NCBI GenBank assembly: GCA_944321495.1 | Contig: CALULP010000013.1 | Coordinates: 62,001-126,000, forward strand | DNA from: an uncultured Bacteroides sp. | GTDB lineage: Bacteria > Bacteroidota > Bacteroidia > Bacteroidales > Bacteroidaceae | Direction of reading: 5' to 3' | Length of the DNA stretch: 64,000 bases | Shown: piece by piece, positions 36,570-45,266 of the stretch | How the letters are laid out: every line of letters begins with the position of its first letter | Position numbering within the stretch: position 1 is the first letter of the stretch | Notes under the pieces: generated by a model | What the model saw: the letters and a program-made list of their open reading frames with translations, nothing else | Database searches by the model: none | Told to the model about the DNA's origin: nothing | Program-made: the position numbers and the translations under genes

Positions 36570-38174
36570 CTACAAGATACCCAGATAAGCGGCCGCAGCC
36601 TCAGCGCAACGTTCACCATCCATACCCGCAGAAACGATGCCCCCGGCATAACCGGCCCCCTCCCCACACGGGAAAAGCCCTTGCAGGCGCACATGTTGCA
36701 GCGTATCCTTGTCGCGAAGGATGCGTACAGGCGACGAGGTACGGGTCTCTACCCCAATCATCACCGCCTCGTTGGTCAGGAAACCGCGGGCATTGCGCCC
36801 GAAAACACGGAAGCCCTGCGCCAGCCGCCGGGCAATAAACCCGGGCATCCAGAAGTGCAAGGGCGAAGCCACCAGTCCCGGCGCATACGAACTTTCAGGC
36901 AGGCAGGCGCTCAACCTGCGGTTGCAGAAGTCCGCCATCCGTTGTGCCGGCGCAGTCTGTTTACGGTTGCCCTGCAGCCAGCAAAGCCGCTCCAATTGTT
37001 CTTGGAAAAGCATCATTTTTAATGAAGAATTTGCAACAGGGTCGTCGCCCGGCAATTCTTCATTCTTCATTCTTAATTCTTCATCCTCCAAGTCTTCCGG
37101 GCGCAGCTCTACCACCATCCCGCTGTTGCTCCAGCGCGAGCCCCGGTTGCTGGGGCTCATGCCGTTCACCACAATCTGCCCGGCATCACTGGCGGCGGGC
37201 ACCACAAAGCCTCCGGGGCACATGCAGAAACTGTACACCCCCCTCCCCTCCACCTGAGTGACAAAACTGTACTCGGCGGCAGGCAAGTATTTCCCGCGCC
37301 CTTCACGGTTGTGATACTGTATCTGGTCTATCAACTTTGCCGGATGTTCCAGACGGACGCCCACGGCTATTCCTTTTGCCTCAATCTCCACCCCGTTCTT
37401 TGCCAACCAACGGTACACATCCCTTGCCGAATGGCCTGTGGCAAGGATCACCGGTCCCCGGAAAGTCTTGCCCGTATTCGTCGCGATGCCGCATACTTTG
37501 TCACCCTCCACCAGCAGGGCATCCATGCGGGTCTCGAAGTGCACCTCGCCGCCACATTGCAGGATGGTGTTCCGCATGTTCTCGATGACACGCGGCAACT
37601 TATCCGTACCAATGTGCGGGTGGGCATCCACCAAGATGGCAGGCGACGCGCCGTGCTGGCAGAACACGTTCAAAATCTTGTCCACATCGCCCCGCTTCTT
37701 GCTGCGGGTATAAAGCTTGCCGTCGGAGTAAGCGCCTGCGCCCCCTTCGCCAAAGCTGTAGTTCGACTCCGGGTCGACGGTTTGCGTACGGCTTATCTGC
37801 GCCAGGTCTTTCTTGCGGGCATGCACATCCTTGCCCCGCTCCACCACCACGGGGCGCAAGCCCAGTTCTATCAGCCGGAGGGCGGCAAACAGCCCGCCAG
37901 GACCTGCCCCCACCACAACCACCGGGGGACGGCCTTCTACATTATTATATAAAGTATGGCGGAATCCGTCCTCGTCCGGCACCTCGTCCACATAGACGCG
38001 GACAGAAAGGTTGACATAGATGGTGCGTTGCCGGGCATCGATGCTCCGGCGGAGGATGCGCACGGCATTCATTCTCTTCGCGTCAAGTCCTTTTTCCTCC
38101 GCGATGTACGTTTTCAGCCGCTGCTCGTTGGCTACTGTTTCGGGCAGCACCCGCAATTGATATTCATGTATCAT
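36570..38174 (-). CDS. FAD-dependent oxidoreductase of the COG2509 type
   Basis: The 534-residue flavoprotein has an N-terminal domain of about 85 residues, then the dinucleotide-binding motif VVVGAGPGGLFAALRLIELG (residues about 91-110) and the second FAD motif VILATGHSARDVY. Late in the protein, GEGAGYAGGIVSAGMDGE matches the C-terminal FAD contact. Substrate is unknown; family members are described only as NAD(FAD)-utilising dehydrogenases. Residues about 363-386 (EELRMKNEELPGDDPVANSS and on) are encoded by a repeat-like palindromic segment and have no place in the fold. It is 14 bases after radA. Confidence 0.88.
   Translation of the reverse strand: MIHEYQLRVLPETVANEQRLKTYIAEEKGLDAKRMNAVRILRRSIDARQRTIYVNLSVRVYVDEVPDEDGFRHTLYNNVEGRPPVVVVGAGPGGLFAALRLIELGLRPVVVERGKDVHARKKDLAQISRTQTVDPESNYSFGEGGAGAYSDGKLYTRSKKRGDVDKILNVFCQHGASPAILVDAHPHIGTDKLPRVIENMRNTILQCGGEVHFETRMDALLVEGDKVCGIATNTGKTFRGPVILATGHSARDVYRWLAKNGVEIEAKGIAVGVRLEHPAKLIDQIQYHNREGRGKYLPAAEYSFVTQVEGRGVYSFCMCPGGFVVPAASDAGQIVVNGMSPSNRGSRWSNSGMVVELRPEDLEDEELRMKNEELPGDDPVANSSLKMMLFQEQLERLCWLQGNRKQTAPAQRMADFCNRRLSACLPESSYAPGLVASPLHFWMPGFIARRLAQGFRVFGRNARGFLTNEAVMIGVETRTSSPVRILRDKDTLQHVRLQGLFPCGEGAGYAGGIVSAGMDGERCAEAAAAYLGIL
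37018..37086. repeat. Palindromic repeat embedded in the flavoprotein gene
   Basis: AATGAAGAATT (37021-37031) and AATTCTTCATT (37054-37064) are perfect inverted arms around 22 bases, followed by further TTCATTCTTAATTCTTCATC. Related strings lie in the purH-mreB spacer (58097-58250). Here they are translated in frame as MKNEEL-type residues. Confidence 0.75.
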
Positions 38175-38188
38175 GCCAGTCCCTCCCG

Positions 38189-39556
38189 TCAGCCGAACAG
38201 CGCCCGGAAGGCTTCTTCCACCTTCCGCACGGGCACCAGTTCTATCTTTGTTTTCTTCATGTTCAGTCCCTGCACATTATGCTTGGGCAAGATGAAACGT
38301 TTGAATCCCAGTTTCTCCGCCTCGCCGATGCGCTGCTCAATGCGGTTTACCGGGCGTATTTCACCCGAAAGCCCCACCTCGCCTGCCATGCACACCTCCG
38401 GTTCGATGGCCACGTCCATGTTGCTGCTCAAAATGGCGCTGATGACCGCCAGGTCGATGGCAGGGTCGTTCACCTTCAGCCCCCCGGCAATGTTCAGGAA
38501 CACATCTTTCTGTGCCAGCTTGAAGCCCACCCGCTTTTCGAGCACGGCCAGCAGCATGTTCATGCGGCGGATGTCGAAGCCCGTGGCCGAACGCTGTGGA
38601 TTGCCGTAAACGGCACTGCTCACCAGCGCCTGCGTTTCTATCAGGAAGGGGCGTATGCCCTCCAGCGCCGAAGCGATGGCCACCCCGCTCATGCCCTCGT
38701 GGTCCTGGCTGAGCAACAGTTCCGACGGGTTGCTCACCTGGCGCAGCCCGTCTTGCCGCATCTCGTAGATGCCCAGCTCGGCGGTGCTGCCAAAGCGGTT
38801 TTTGATGCTGCGCAGTATGCGGTACATATAGTGCTGGTCGCCCTCAAACTGCAGCACCGTGTCCACAATGTGCTCCAGCACCTTGGGTCCCGCAATGCTG
38901 CCCTCCTTGTTGATGTGCCCGATAAGGATGACCGCCGTATGCGTTTCCTTGGCAAAGCGCAGGATGGAAGCCGAGCACTCCCTCACCTGTGCGATGCTGC
39001 CCGGCGAAGAGTCCAGCACCTCGGTCGATATGGTCTGAATGGAGTCGATGACCACCAGGTCGGGCTGCACGTTTTTGATGTGCACATAAATCTGTTCGAG
39101 CGACGTTTCGCACACAATCAGGCAATTGTCCGACGTGCCCGACAGCCGGTCGGCGCGCAGCTTCAGCTGGCGCACGCTTTCCTCGCCCGACACGTAGAGG
39201 ATGCGTCTCTCGGGCATGCGAAGCACCGTCTGCAACACCAGGGTAGATTTCCCTATGCCCGGCTCGCCCCCTATCAGCACCAGCGACCCCTGCACCAGCC
39301 CGCCTCCCAGCACGCGGTTCAGTTCCTGGTCGTGCAGGTCGATGCGCGGTTCCTCGCCGCCCTCCACCTCGCCGATGGGCATCGGCCTGGCCTTTCCCGG
39401 CGTACTGCCCAATGAGGGACGGCGGGCAGCAGGTTCAGGCCTTACCACCTGCTCCACATACGTGTTCCATTGCCCGCAGGCGGGGCACTTGCCAATCCAC
39501 TTGGGCGACTCTTGCCCGCACTGGCTGCACACATACACAGTTTTTTCCTTTGCCAT
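38189..39556 (-). CDS. radA: DNA repair protein RadA
   Basis: RadA is a RecA-like ATPase that promotes branch migration during recombinational repair. The 455-residue protein shows the full set: an N-terminal four-Cys zinc finger (CSQCGQESPKWIGKCPACG), Walker A GGEPGIGKSTL near residue 95, the RadA-specific KNRFG motif in IKNRFGSTAELG near residue 257, and the C-terminal Lon-like domain (LNIAGGLKVNDPAIDLAVI). Length is normal. A Bacteroidetes promoter box lies 24 bases upstream, and the flavoprotein gene follows in the same direction. It is divergent from the threonine operon with copy C of the AT array between. Confidence 0.97.
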   Translation of the reverse strand: MAKEKTVYVCSQCGQESPKWIGKCPACGQWNTYVEQVVRPEPAARRPSLGSTPGKARPMPIGEVEGGEEPRIDLHDQELNRVLGGGLVQGSLVLIGGEPGIGKSTLVLQTVLRMPERRILYVSGEESVRQLKLRADRLSGTSDNCLIVCETSLEQIYVHIKNVQPDLVVIDSIQTISTEVLDSSPGSIAQVRECSASILRFAKETHTAVILIGHINKEGSIAGPKVLEHIVDTVLQFEGDQHYMYRILRSIKNRFGSTAELGIYEMRQDGLRQVSNPSELLLSQDHEGMSGVAIASALEGIRPFLIETQALVSSAVYGNPQRSATGFDIRRMNMLLAVLEKRVGFKLAQKDVFLNIAGGLKVNDPAIDLAVISAILSSNMDVAIEPEVCMAGEVGLSGEIRPVNRIEQRIGEAEKLGFKRFILPKHNVQGLNMKKTKIELVPVRKVEEAFRALFG

Positions 39557-39579
39557 GGTTCGTTTCGGTTAATTCTTCG

Positions 39580-39613
39580 CAAAGGTAGGACTTTTTCCTC
39601 GCTTCCCCTCAAA
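39580..39613 (-). promoter_or_regulatory. Probable radA promoter
   Basis: The minus strand reads TACCTTTG (39580-39587), with TTTG at 39610-39613, 22 bases upstream, slightly wider than usual. Confidence 0.65.
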
Positions 39614-39655
39614 AAAGATTCCGGAGCACTTAAAAAAAGTCCGTTGGCTACTTTG

Positions 39656-39752
39656 CAAAGTTTATCTTAGCGTTGAAGATATATATCTTAAGCCTTGCGA
39701 TAATTATCCGAAGCTTTAAGATAATTATCTTTAGGCTTAAGATAAACTTTTC
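39656..39752. repeat. AT-rich palindrome array, 21-bp period (copy C)
   Basis: Ends AAAGTTTATCTTA and TAAGATAAACTTT are mirrored. Inside are cores AAGATATATATCTT (39676), GCGATAATTATCCG (39697) and AAGATAATTATCTT (39718), then the end core at 39739, with seven-base spacers AAGCCTT, AAGCTTT, TAGGCTT. It lies in the divergent gap between radA and the threonine leader. Confidence 0.88.
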
Positions 39753-39963
39753 GCCGAAGCACAAAGATTTTTCCGCCGCGGTAATGCTCTTTTCCGGAAG
39801 CCTTCCAAAACAAATTGGGAAAGCATCCGGGTAATGGATTGGCCTGTCAAAAAGACGGATTATGCTTTGACGAAGAATGGGACAACCAGGCCATGACAAA
39901 CGGTAAGTTTATTTTTTATCGCAAAAAAGTAGTAAAAAGTGATAGATTGAACGATTTTATTCA

Positions 39964-39971
39964 TATTTTTG
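39964..39971 (+). promoter_or_regulatory. Probable -7 box of the threonine operon promoter
   Basis: TATTTTTG matches TAnnTTTG and lies 39 bases before the leader ORF. The upstream TTTG is not clear. Confidence 0.55.
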
Positions 39972-40010
39972 CGACACTTATCAAGAAATAGTAAACGGAA
40001 ACACGCCATT

Positions 40011-40079
40011 ATGATGAAAAGATACTATTCACATCACAACGTCACATCCATGACCACCATGACAACCCTTCGGGGTTAG
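40011..40079 (+). CDS. thrL: Threonine operon leader peptide (candidate)
   Basis: A 22-codon frame starts ATGATGAAAAGA at 40011, just downstream of a promoter box and 155 bases before thrA. The peptide begins MMKRYYSHHN and then has the Thr-rich stretch TSMTTMTT, ending LRG; six Thr codons fall within ten positions. This is the pattern expected of a ribosome-mediated attenuator responding to threonyl-tRNA, as in E. coli thrL, though the sequence is not similar beyond that. The end of the ORF overlaps a hairpin with a TTCG tetraloop (AACCC TTCG GGGTT, 40064-40077). Which hairpins compete is not settled. Confidence 0.7.
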   Translation: MMKRYYSHHNVTSMTTMTTLRG

Positions 40080-40206
40080 GGAGTAGTATTTGTGTTTCTA
40101 CGTGTTACACTGTTTTTCAGCCATTTCCCTTGTTCAAGGGACCTTGAAGCGGAAGCCCGCAGGCAGCGGAGCAAGCGCTTCTTCACCACATCATTCCAAC
40201 TTTTTT
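40064..40206 (+). promoter_or_regulatory. Candidate attenuator region before thrA
   Basis: It contains the tetraloop hairpin at 40064-40077, a small CCCTTG/CAAGGG hairpin near 40127-40140, a longer imperfect hairpin bounded by GAAGCG (40146) and CGCTTC (40181), and a run of six T at 40201-40206. The T-run lies 20 bases after the last hairpin, so no textbook terminator is seen. Regulation by threonine is inferred from the leader peptide. Confidence 0.5.
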
Positions 40207-40234
40207 GCATCACCTTTTAAAAAAAGACCGCACA

Positions 40235-42667
40235 ATGAAAGTAATGAAATTCGGCGGGACGTCCGTAGGTTCCGCGAGCAGCATTCTCAGCGTCAAAAAG
40301 ATTGTAGAGGCGCAGCAAGAGCCCACCATCATAGTCGTATCCGCCTTGGGAGGCATTACCGACAAACTGATAAACACCTCGAAAATAGCGGCATCGGGCG
40401 ACCCGTCGTATGAAAATGAATTCCGCAAGATAGTGTACCGCCATGTGGAAATGGTCAAGGAAGTATTTCCCGCAGGCGAAGAACAGGCCCAACTGCAACG
40501 CCAGGTGGGCGAGCTGCTCAACGAACTGAAGGACATTTTCCAAGGCATATACCTGATAAAAGACCTGTCGCAAAAGACGTCGGACACCATCGTGAGCTAC
40601 GGCGAACGCCTGTCGTCGCTGATTGCCGCACGACTAACCGGCGCAGAACTGCTGGACTCGCGCCAGTTCATCAAAACCGAAAAGAAGTACTCCAAGCATG
40701 TGCTCGACACCGAACTGACCAACCGGCTGGTGCGCGGAACCTTTGCCCACCGCCCACGGCTTGCACTGGTGCCCGGTTTCATTGCCACGGACAAGAACAC
40801 TGGGGTGGTAACCAACCTGGGACGGGGCGGTTCGGACTACACCGCCGCCATCATTGCCGCCGCGCTGGATGCCGACAGCCTGGAAATCTGGACGGATGTG
40901 GACGGCTTCATGACTGCCGACCCGCGCGTCATATCCACCGCCTATACCATCAACGAGCTGAGCTATGTGGAAGCCACCGAGCTTTGCAACTTCGGCGCCA
41001 AGGTGGTCTATCCTCCCACCATCTACCCGGTGTGCCATAAAAACATACCCATACTGATAAAAAACACGTTCAACCCCACGGGCACGGGCACCATCATCAA
41101 GCAAGAGGTGAGCGACCCGCAAAGTAAGGCCATCAAGGGCATCTCGTCCATCAACGACACCAGCCTCATCACCGTGCAGGGCTTGGGCATGGTGGGCGTC
41201 ATCGGCGTGAACTACCGCATCTTCAAGGCACTGGCTAAGAACGGCATCAGCGTGTTCCTGGTATCGCAGGCATCTTCGGAAAACTCCACTTCCATCGGCG
41301 TGCGCAACGCCGACGCCGACCTGGCGTGCGAAGTACTGACGGAAGAATTTGCCAAGGAGATAGAAATGGGGGAAATATCGCCCATCCAGGCAGAAAAGGA
41401 CCTTGCCACCGTGGCCATCGTAGGCGAGAACATGAAACACACGCCGGGCATTGCCGGCAAGCTGTTCGGCACGCTGGGGCGTAACGGCATCAACGTGATA
41501 GCCTGCGCACAGGGAGCCTCGGAAACCAACATCTCCTTTGTCGTGGACAGCCGCTTCCTGCGCAAGTCGCTCAACGTGATTCACGACTCCTTCTTCCTTT
41601 CCGAATACCAAGTGCTGAACCTCTTCATCTGCGGCATCGGGACGGTGGGCGGAAGCCTGATACAACAGATACACAGCCAACGCCAAAAACTGATGCAGGA
41701 AAACGGGCTGCAACTGAACGTGGTGGGCATTGCCGATGCAACGAAAGCCATGTTTGCCCGCGAAGGCTTCGACCTGGCACACTTCCGCGAGGAATTGCAG
41801 GAGAAGGGGAAGAAAAGCACTACCGAAACGCTGCGCAAGGAGATTATCGGGATGAACATCTTCAACTCGGTATTTGTGGACTGTACCGCCAGCCCCGACG
41901 TGGCATCGCTGTACAAAGACTTCCTGCAACACAACATATCGGTGGTGGCAGCCAACAAGATAGCCGCCTCATCGGAATACGACAACTACCGCGAACTGAA
42001 ACAGATTGCCCGGCAACGGGGCGTCAAGTTCCTGTTCGAGACCAATGTAGGCGCCGGGCTTCCCGTCATCAACACCATCAACGACCTGGTGCACAGCGGC
42101 GACAAGATTCTGAAGATTGAAGCCGTGTTGAGCGGCACGCTGAACTACATCTTTAACAAGCTGAGCGCGGACATCCCCTTCAGCAAAACCATCCGCATGG
42201 CACAGGAGGAGCATTACTCCGAACCCGACCCGCGCATCGACCTCAGCGGGAAAGATGTGATACGCAAGCTCGTCATCCTGGCACGCGAAGCCGGTTACCG
42301 GCTGGAACAAAGCGACGTGGAGAAGCACTTGTTCGTGCCCGACAATTTCTTCGACGGCTCGCTGGAAGACTTCTGGAAGAAAATCCCCAGCCTGGACGCC
42401 GACTTCGAAGCACGCCGCAAAGTGCTGGAGGCCGAGCACAAGCACTGGCGCTTCGTGGCACGGCTGGCAGACGGGAAAGCGTCCGTAGGACTGGAGGAAG
42501 TGGAAGCCACACACCCCTTCTATGCCTTGGAAGGCAGCAACAACATCATACTGCTTACCACAGAGCGTTACCGCGAATATCCGATGATGATACAAGGATA
42601 TGGCGCCGGGGCCAGCGTGACTGCCGCCGGCGTATTTGCCGACATCATGAGCATTGCTAACGTATGA
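40235..42667 (+). CDS. thrA: Bifunctional aspartokinase / homoserine dehydrogenase
   Basis: The fused enzyme carries out the first and third steps from aspartate to threonine. From ATG 40235 it has 810 residues: the aspartokinase domain (KFGGTSVGSA at residue 4), ACT regulatory domains around 320-460 (ITVQGLGMVGVIGVN and VAIVGENMKHTPGIAG), and the homoserine dehydrogenase domain with the NAD(P) motif FICGIGTVGGS near residue 468 and the conserved ETNVGAGLP and EAVLSGTLNYIF. The open frame extends ten codons upstream, but the MKVMKFGGTS start is the family beginning. It overlaps the next gene by four bases (ATGA). Confidence 0.97.
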   Translation: MKVMKFGGTSVGSASSILSVKKIVEAQQEPTIIVVSALGGITDKLINTSKIAASGDPSYENEFRKIVYRHVEMVKEVFPAGEEQAQLQRQVGELLNELKDIFQGIYLIKDLSQKTSDTIVSYGERLSSLIAARLTGAELLDSRQFIKTEKKYSKHVLDTELTNRLVRGTFAHRPRLALVPGFIATDKNTGVVTNLGRGGSDYTAAIIAAALDADSLEIWTDVDGFMTADPRVISTAYTINELSYVEATELCNFGAKVVYPPTIYPVCHKNIPILIKNTFNPTGTGTIIKQEVSDPQSKAIKGISSINDTSLITVQGLGMVGVIGVNYRIFKALAKNGISVFLVSQASSENSTSIGVRNADADLACEVLTEEFAKEIEMGEISPIQAEKDLATVAIVGENMKHTPGIAGKLFGTLGRNGINVIACAQGASETNISFVVDSRFLRKSLNVIHDSFFLSEYQVLNLFICGIGTVGGSLIQQIHSQRQKLMQENGLQLNVVGIADATKAMFAREGFDLAHFREELQEKGKKSTTETLRKEIIGMNIFNSVFVDCTASPDVASLYKDFLQHNISVVAANKIAASSEYDNYRELKQIARQRGVKFLFETNVGAGLPVINTINDLVHSGDKILKIEAVLSGTLNYIFNKLSADIPFSKTIRMAQEEHYSEPDPRIDLSGKDVIRKLVILAREAGYRLEQSDVEKHLFVPDNFFDGSLEDFWKKIPSLDADFEARRKVLEAEHKHWRFVARLADGKASVGLEEVEATHPFYALEGSNNIILLTTERYREYPMMIQGYGAGASVTAAGVFADIMSIANV

Positions 42668-43893
42668 TTCCAACAGATATGAAGCATATTATTATTTTAG
42701 GAGACGGCATGGCCGACTGGAGCGTACCCTCGCTGGGAGGCAAGACCTTACTGCAAGCAGCCCACACGCCCCACATGGACAACCTGGCACGGCAAGGACG
42801 CACAGGGCGCCTGATTACCGTAGCGCCGGGATTCCACCCAGGCAGCGAGGTGGCCAACATGTCGGTCATGGGCTACAACCTGCCCCGCGTGTACGAAGGA
42901 CGCGGCCCGCTGGAAGCCGCCAGCATAGGCATCGACTTAAAGCCCGGCGAAATGGCCATGCGCTGCAACCTGGTTTGCATAGACGGCGACCTCATCAAGA
43001 ACCACTCCGCCGGACACATCACGACAGAAGAAGCCGACATACTGGTCAAGTACCTGCAAGAGCAACTGGGCGACGAACGCATCCATTTCTACACCGGCGT
43101 GCAATACCGCCACCTGCTTGTCGTAAAGGACGGGGACAAACGACTGGATTGCACCCCGCCCCACGATGTTCCCCTGAAGCCCTTCCGCCCCCTGCTGGTG
43201 AAGCCGGCGTGCCCCGAAGCACAGGCGACCGCCGACCTGCTGAACAACCTCATCTTGCGGTCACAAGAACTGCTCAAGAACCACCCGGTCAACCTGAAAC
43301 GCATGGCCGAAGGCAAAGACCCCGCCAACAGCATCTGGCCGTGGAGCCCCGGCTACCGGCCACAGATGGAACGCCTGTCCGACCGCTTCCCGCAGATACG
43401 GCAAGGCGCCGTCATCTCGGCTGTCGACCTGATAAACGGCATCGGCTACTACGCCGGATTACGACGCATCAACGTGGAAGGCGCGACGGGCTTGTACGAC
43501 ACCAACTATGAGAACAAGGTAGCCGCAGCCCTCGAAGCCCTCCGCACCGACGACTTCGTCTACCTGCACATCGAAGCAAGCGATGAAGCCGGACATGAAG
43601 GCGACGTTCCGCTGAAAATCAGGACCATTGAAAACCTGGACAGCCGCGTGGTGGGCCCCATATACCAAGCCGTAAAGGATTGGGACGAACCGGTATCCAT
43701 CGCCGTGCTGCCCGACCACCCGACGCCGTGCGAACTGCGCACCCACACGGCCGAGCCGGTACCCTTCCTGATGTGGTACCCGGAAATTACCCCGGACGAA
43801 GTACAGACCTTCGATGAAGTGGCCGCCTGCCAAGGCGCGTACGGGCTGCTGAAGGAAGACGAATTCATCAACGCTTTCATGAACAATCCATAA
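42664..43893 (+). CDS. apgM: ApgM-like protein, proposed homoserine kinase
   Basis: The protein belongs to the cofactor-independent phosphoglycerate mutase branch of the alkaline phosphatase superfamily: HIIILGDGMADW at the start (metal-binding Asp), GRTGRLITVAPGFHPGSEVANMSVMGYN, then HIEASDEAGHEGD (His and Asp ligands) and the late VLPDHPTPCELRTHT. In genomes lacking thrB, a member of this family between thrA and thrC has been proposed to act as homoserine kinase (family TIGR02535). This window fits that pattern: no GHMP-type thrB lies between thrA and thrC. The start either overlaps the thrA stop codon at 42664 or is the ATG at 42679 (MKHIIIL). Confidence 0.9.
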   Translation: MIPTDMKHIIILGDGMADWSVPSLGGKTLLQAAHTPHMDNLARQGRTGRLITVAPGFHPGSEVANMSVMGYNLPRVYEGRGPLEAASIGIDLKPGEMAMRCNLVCIDGDLIKNHSAGHITTEEADILVKYLQEQLGDERIHFYTGVQYRHLLVVKDGDKRLDCTPPHDVPLKPFRPLLVKPACPEAQATADLLNNLILRSQELLKNHPVNLKRMAEGKDPANSIWPWSPGYRPQMERLSDRFPQIRQGAVISAVDLINGIGYYAGLRRINVEGATGLYDTNYENKVAAALEALRTDDFVYLHIEASDEAGHEGDVPLKIRTIENLDSRVVGPIYQAVKDWDEPVSIAVLPDHPTPCELRTHTAEPVPFLMWYPEITPDEVQTFDEVAACQGAYGLLKEDEFINAFMNNP

Positions 43894-43923
43894 CCCATCC
43901 AGACAACAACTATACACATTCTT

Positions 43924-45228
43924 ATGAACTATTACAGCACTAACCACCAATCGCCCGACGCCACACTGGCGGAAGCAGTCGTAAAAGGACTTGCCCCCGA
44001 CCGGGGATTATACATGCCCTACTCCATAAAGGCGTTGCCGCCCTCGTTTTATGACACCATTGACACACTCAGTTTCCAAGACATAGCCTGCCGGGTAGCC
44101 GATGCGTTCTTCGGCGAAGACATACCCGCAGACACCCTGCACGACATCGTATGCGACACGCTGAATTTCGACGTACCCTTGGTGCAGGTAAGCGAGCGCA
44201 TTTACTCGCTGGAGCTTTTCCACGGGCCGACCCTGGCGTTCAAAGACGTAGGGGCACGCTTCATGGCACGCTTGCTGGGATACTTCATCCGCAAGGAAGG
44301 CAAAAAACAAGTCAACGTACTGGTCGCCACCTCGGGAGATACCGGCAGCGCTGTTGCCAACGGTTTCCTGGGCGTAGAAGGCATCCGCGTCTATGTGCTC
44401 TACCCCAAAGGGAAAGTCAGCGAAATACAGGAAAAACAATTTACCACGCTGGGGCAAAACATCACAGCCCTTGAAGTGGACGGGACTTTCGACAATTGCC
44501 AGGCACTGGTGAAATCCGCGTTCATGGACAAAGAACTGAACAGGCACATGGAACTGACAAGCGCCAACTCCATCAACGTTGCACGCTTCCTGCCACAAGC
44601 CTTCTACTATTTTTACGCTTACGCGCAATGGAAACGGCAGACTGGAGGAAAAACGCCGTTGGTATGCTGCGTGCCCAGCGGGAACTTCGGCAACATCACC
44701 GCCGGCTTGTTCGGGAAACGGATGGGGCTGCCCATCGGACGTTTCATTGCCGCCAACAACCGCAACGACATCTTCTACCAATACCTGAGGACAGGCATCT
44801 ACACGCCACGCCCCAGCATAGCGACCATCGCCAACGCCATGGATGTAGGCGACCCCAGCAACTTTGCCCGGGTGCTCGACTTATACGGCGGAAGCCACGA
44901 AGCCATCGCCTCCGACATCAGTGGCGCGACTTATACCGACGAACAGATAGCCGAAACCGTGCGCCACACGTGGGAAAAGCATCATTACCTGCTCGACCCG
45001 CACGGCGCCTGCGGATTCCGGGCTTTGTCCGAAGGATTGCGCGACGGCGAAACCGGCTTCTTCCTGGAAACCGCCCATCCGGCAAAATTCAAAGACACGG
45101 TAGAGCATATTATCCAGGAACCCGTCGCCATCCCTGCCAAGCTGCAAGCGTTCATGCAAGGGGAAAAACAAAGCATCCCCATGGACAAGGAATTTGAGGC
45201 ATTCAAACAATTCCTGATGAAACAATAA
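43924..45228 (+). CDS. thrC: Threonine synthase
   Basis: ThrC is a pyridoxal-phosphate enzyme that converts O-phosphohomoserine to threonine, the last step of the pathway. The 434-residue protein is of the long bacterial type: the PLP-binding Lys lies in HGPTLAFKDVGARFMA near residue 107, the phosphate-binding loop is VATSGDTGSAVANGF near residue 140, and the NSINVARFLPQ and CVPSGNFGNITAG motifs follow. It lies 30 bases after the ApgM-like gene, completing a thrA-apgM-thrC operon under the candidate attenuator. Confidence 0.97.
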   Translation: MNYYSTNHQSPDATLAEAVVKGLAPDRGLYMPYSIKALPPSFYDTIDTLSFQDIACRVADAFFGEDIPADTLHDIVCDTLNFDVPLVQVSERIYSLELFHGPTLAFKDVGARFMARLLGYFIRKEGKKQVNVLVATSGDTGSAVANGFLGVEGIRVYVLYPKGKVSEIQEKQFTTLGQNITALEVDGTFDNCQALVKSAFMDKELNRHMELTSANSINVARFLPQAFYYFYAYAQWKRQTGGKTPLVCCVPSGNFGNITAGLFGKRMGLPIGRFIAANNRNDIFYQYLRTGIYTPRPSIATIANAMDVGDPSNFARVLDLYGGSHEAIASDISGATYTDEQIAETVRHTWEKHHYLLDPHGACGFRALSEGLRDGETGFFLETAHPAKFKDTVEHIIQEPVAIPAKLQAFMQGEKQSIPMDKEFEAFKQFLMKQ

Positions 45229-45266
45229 ACGACTATAACCTCCAAAAACATTATAACGAAAACGAC

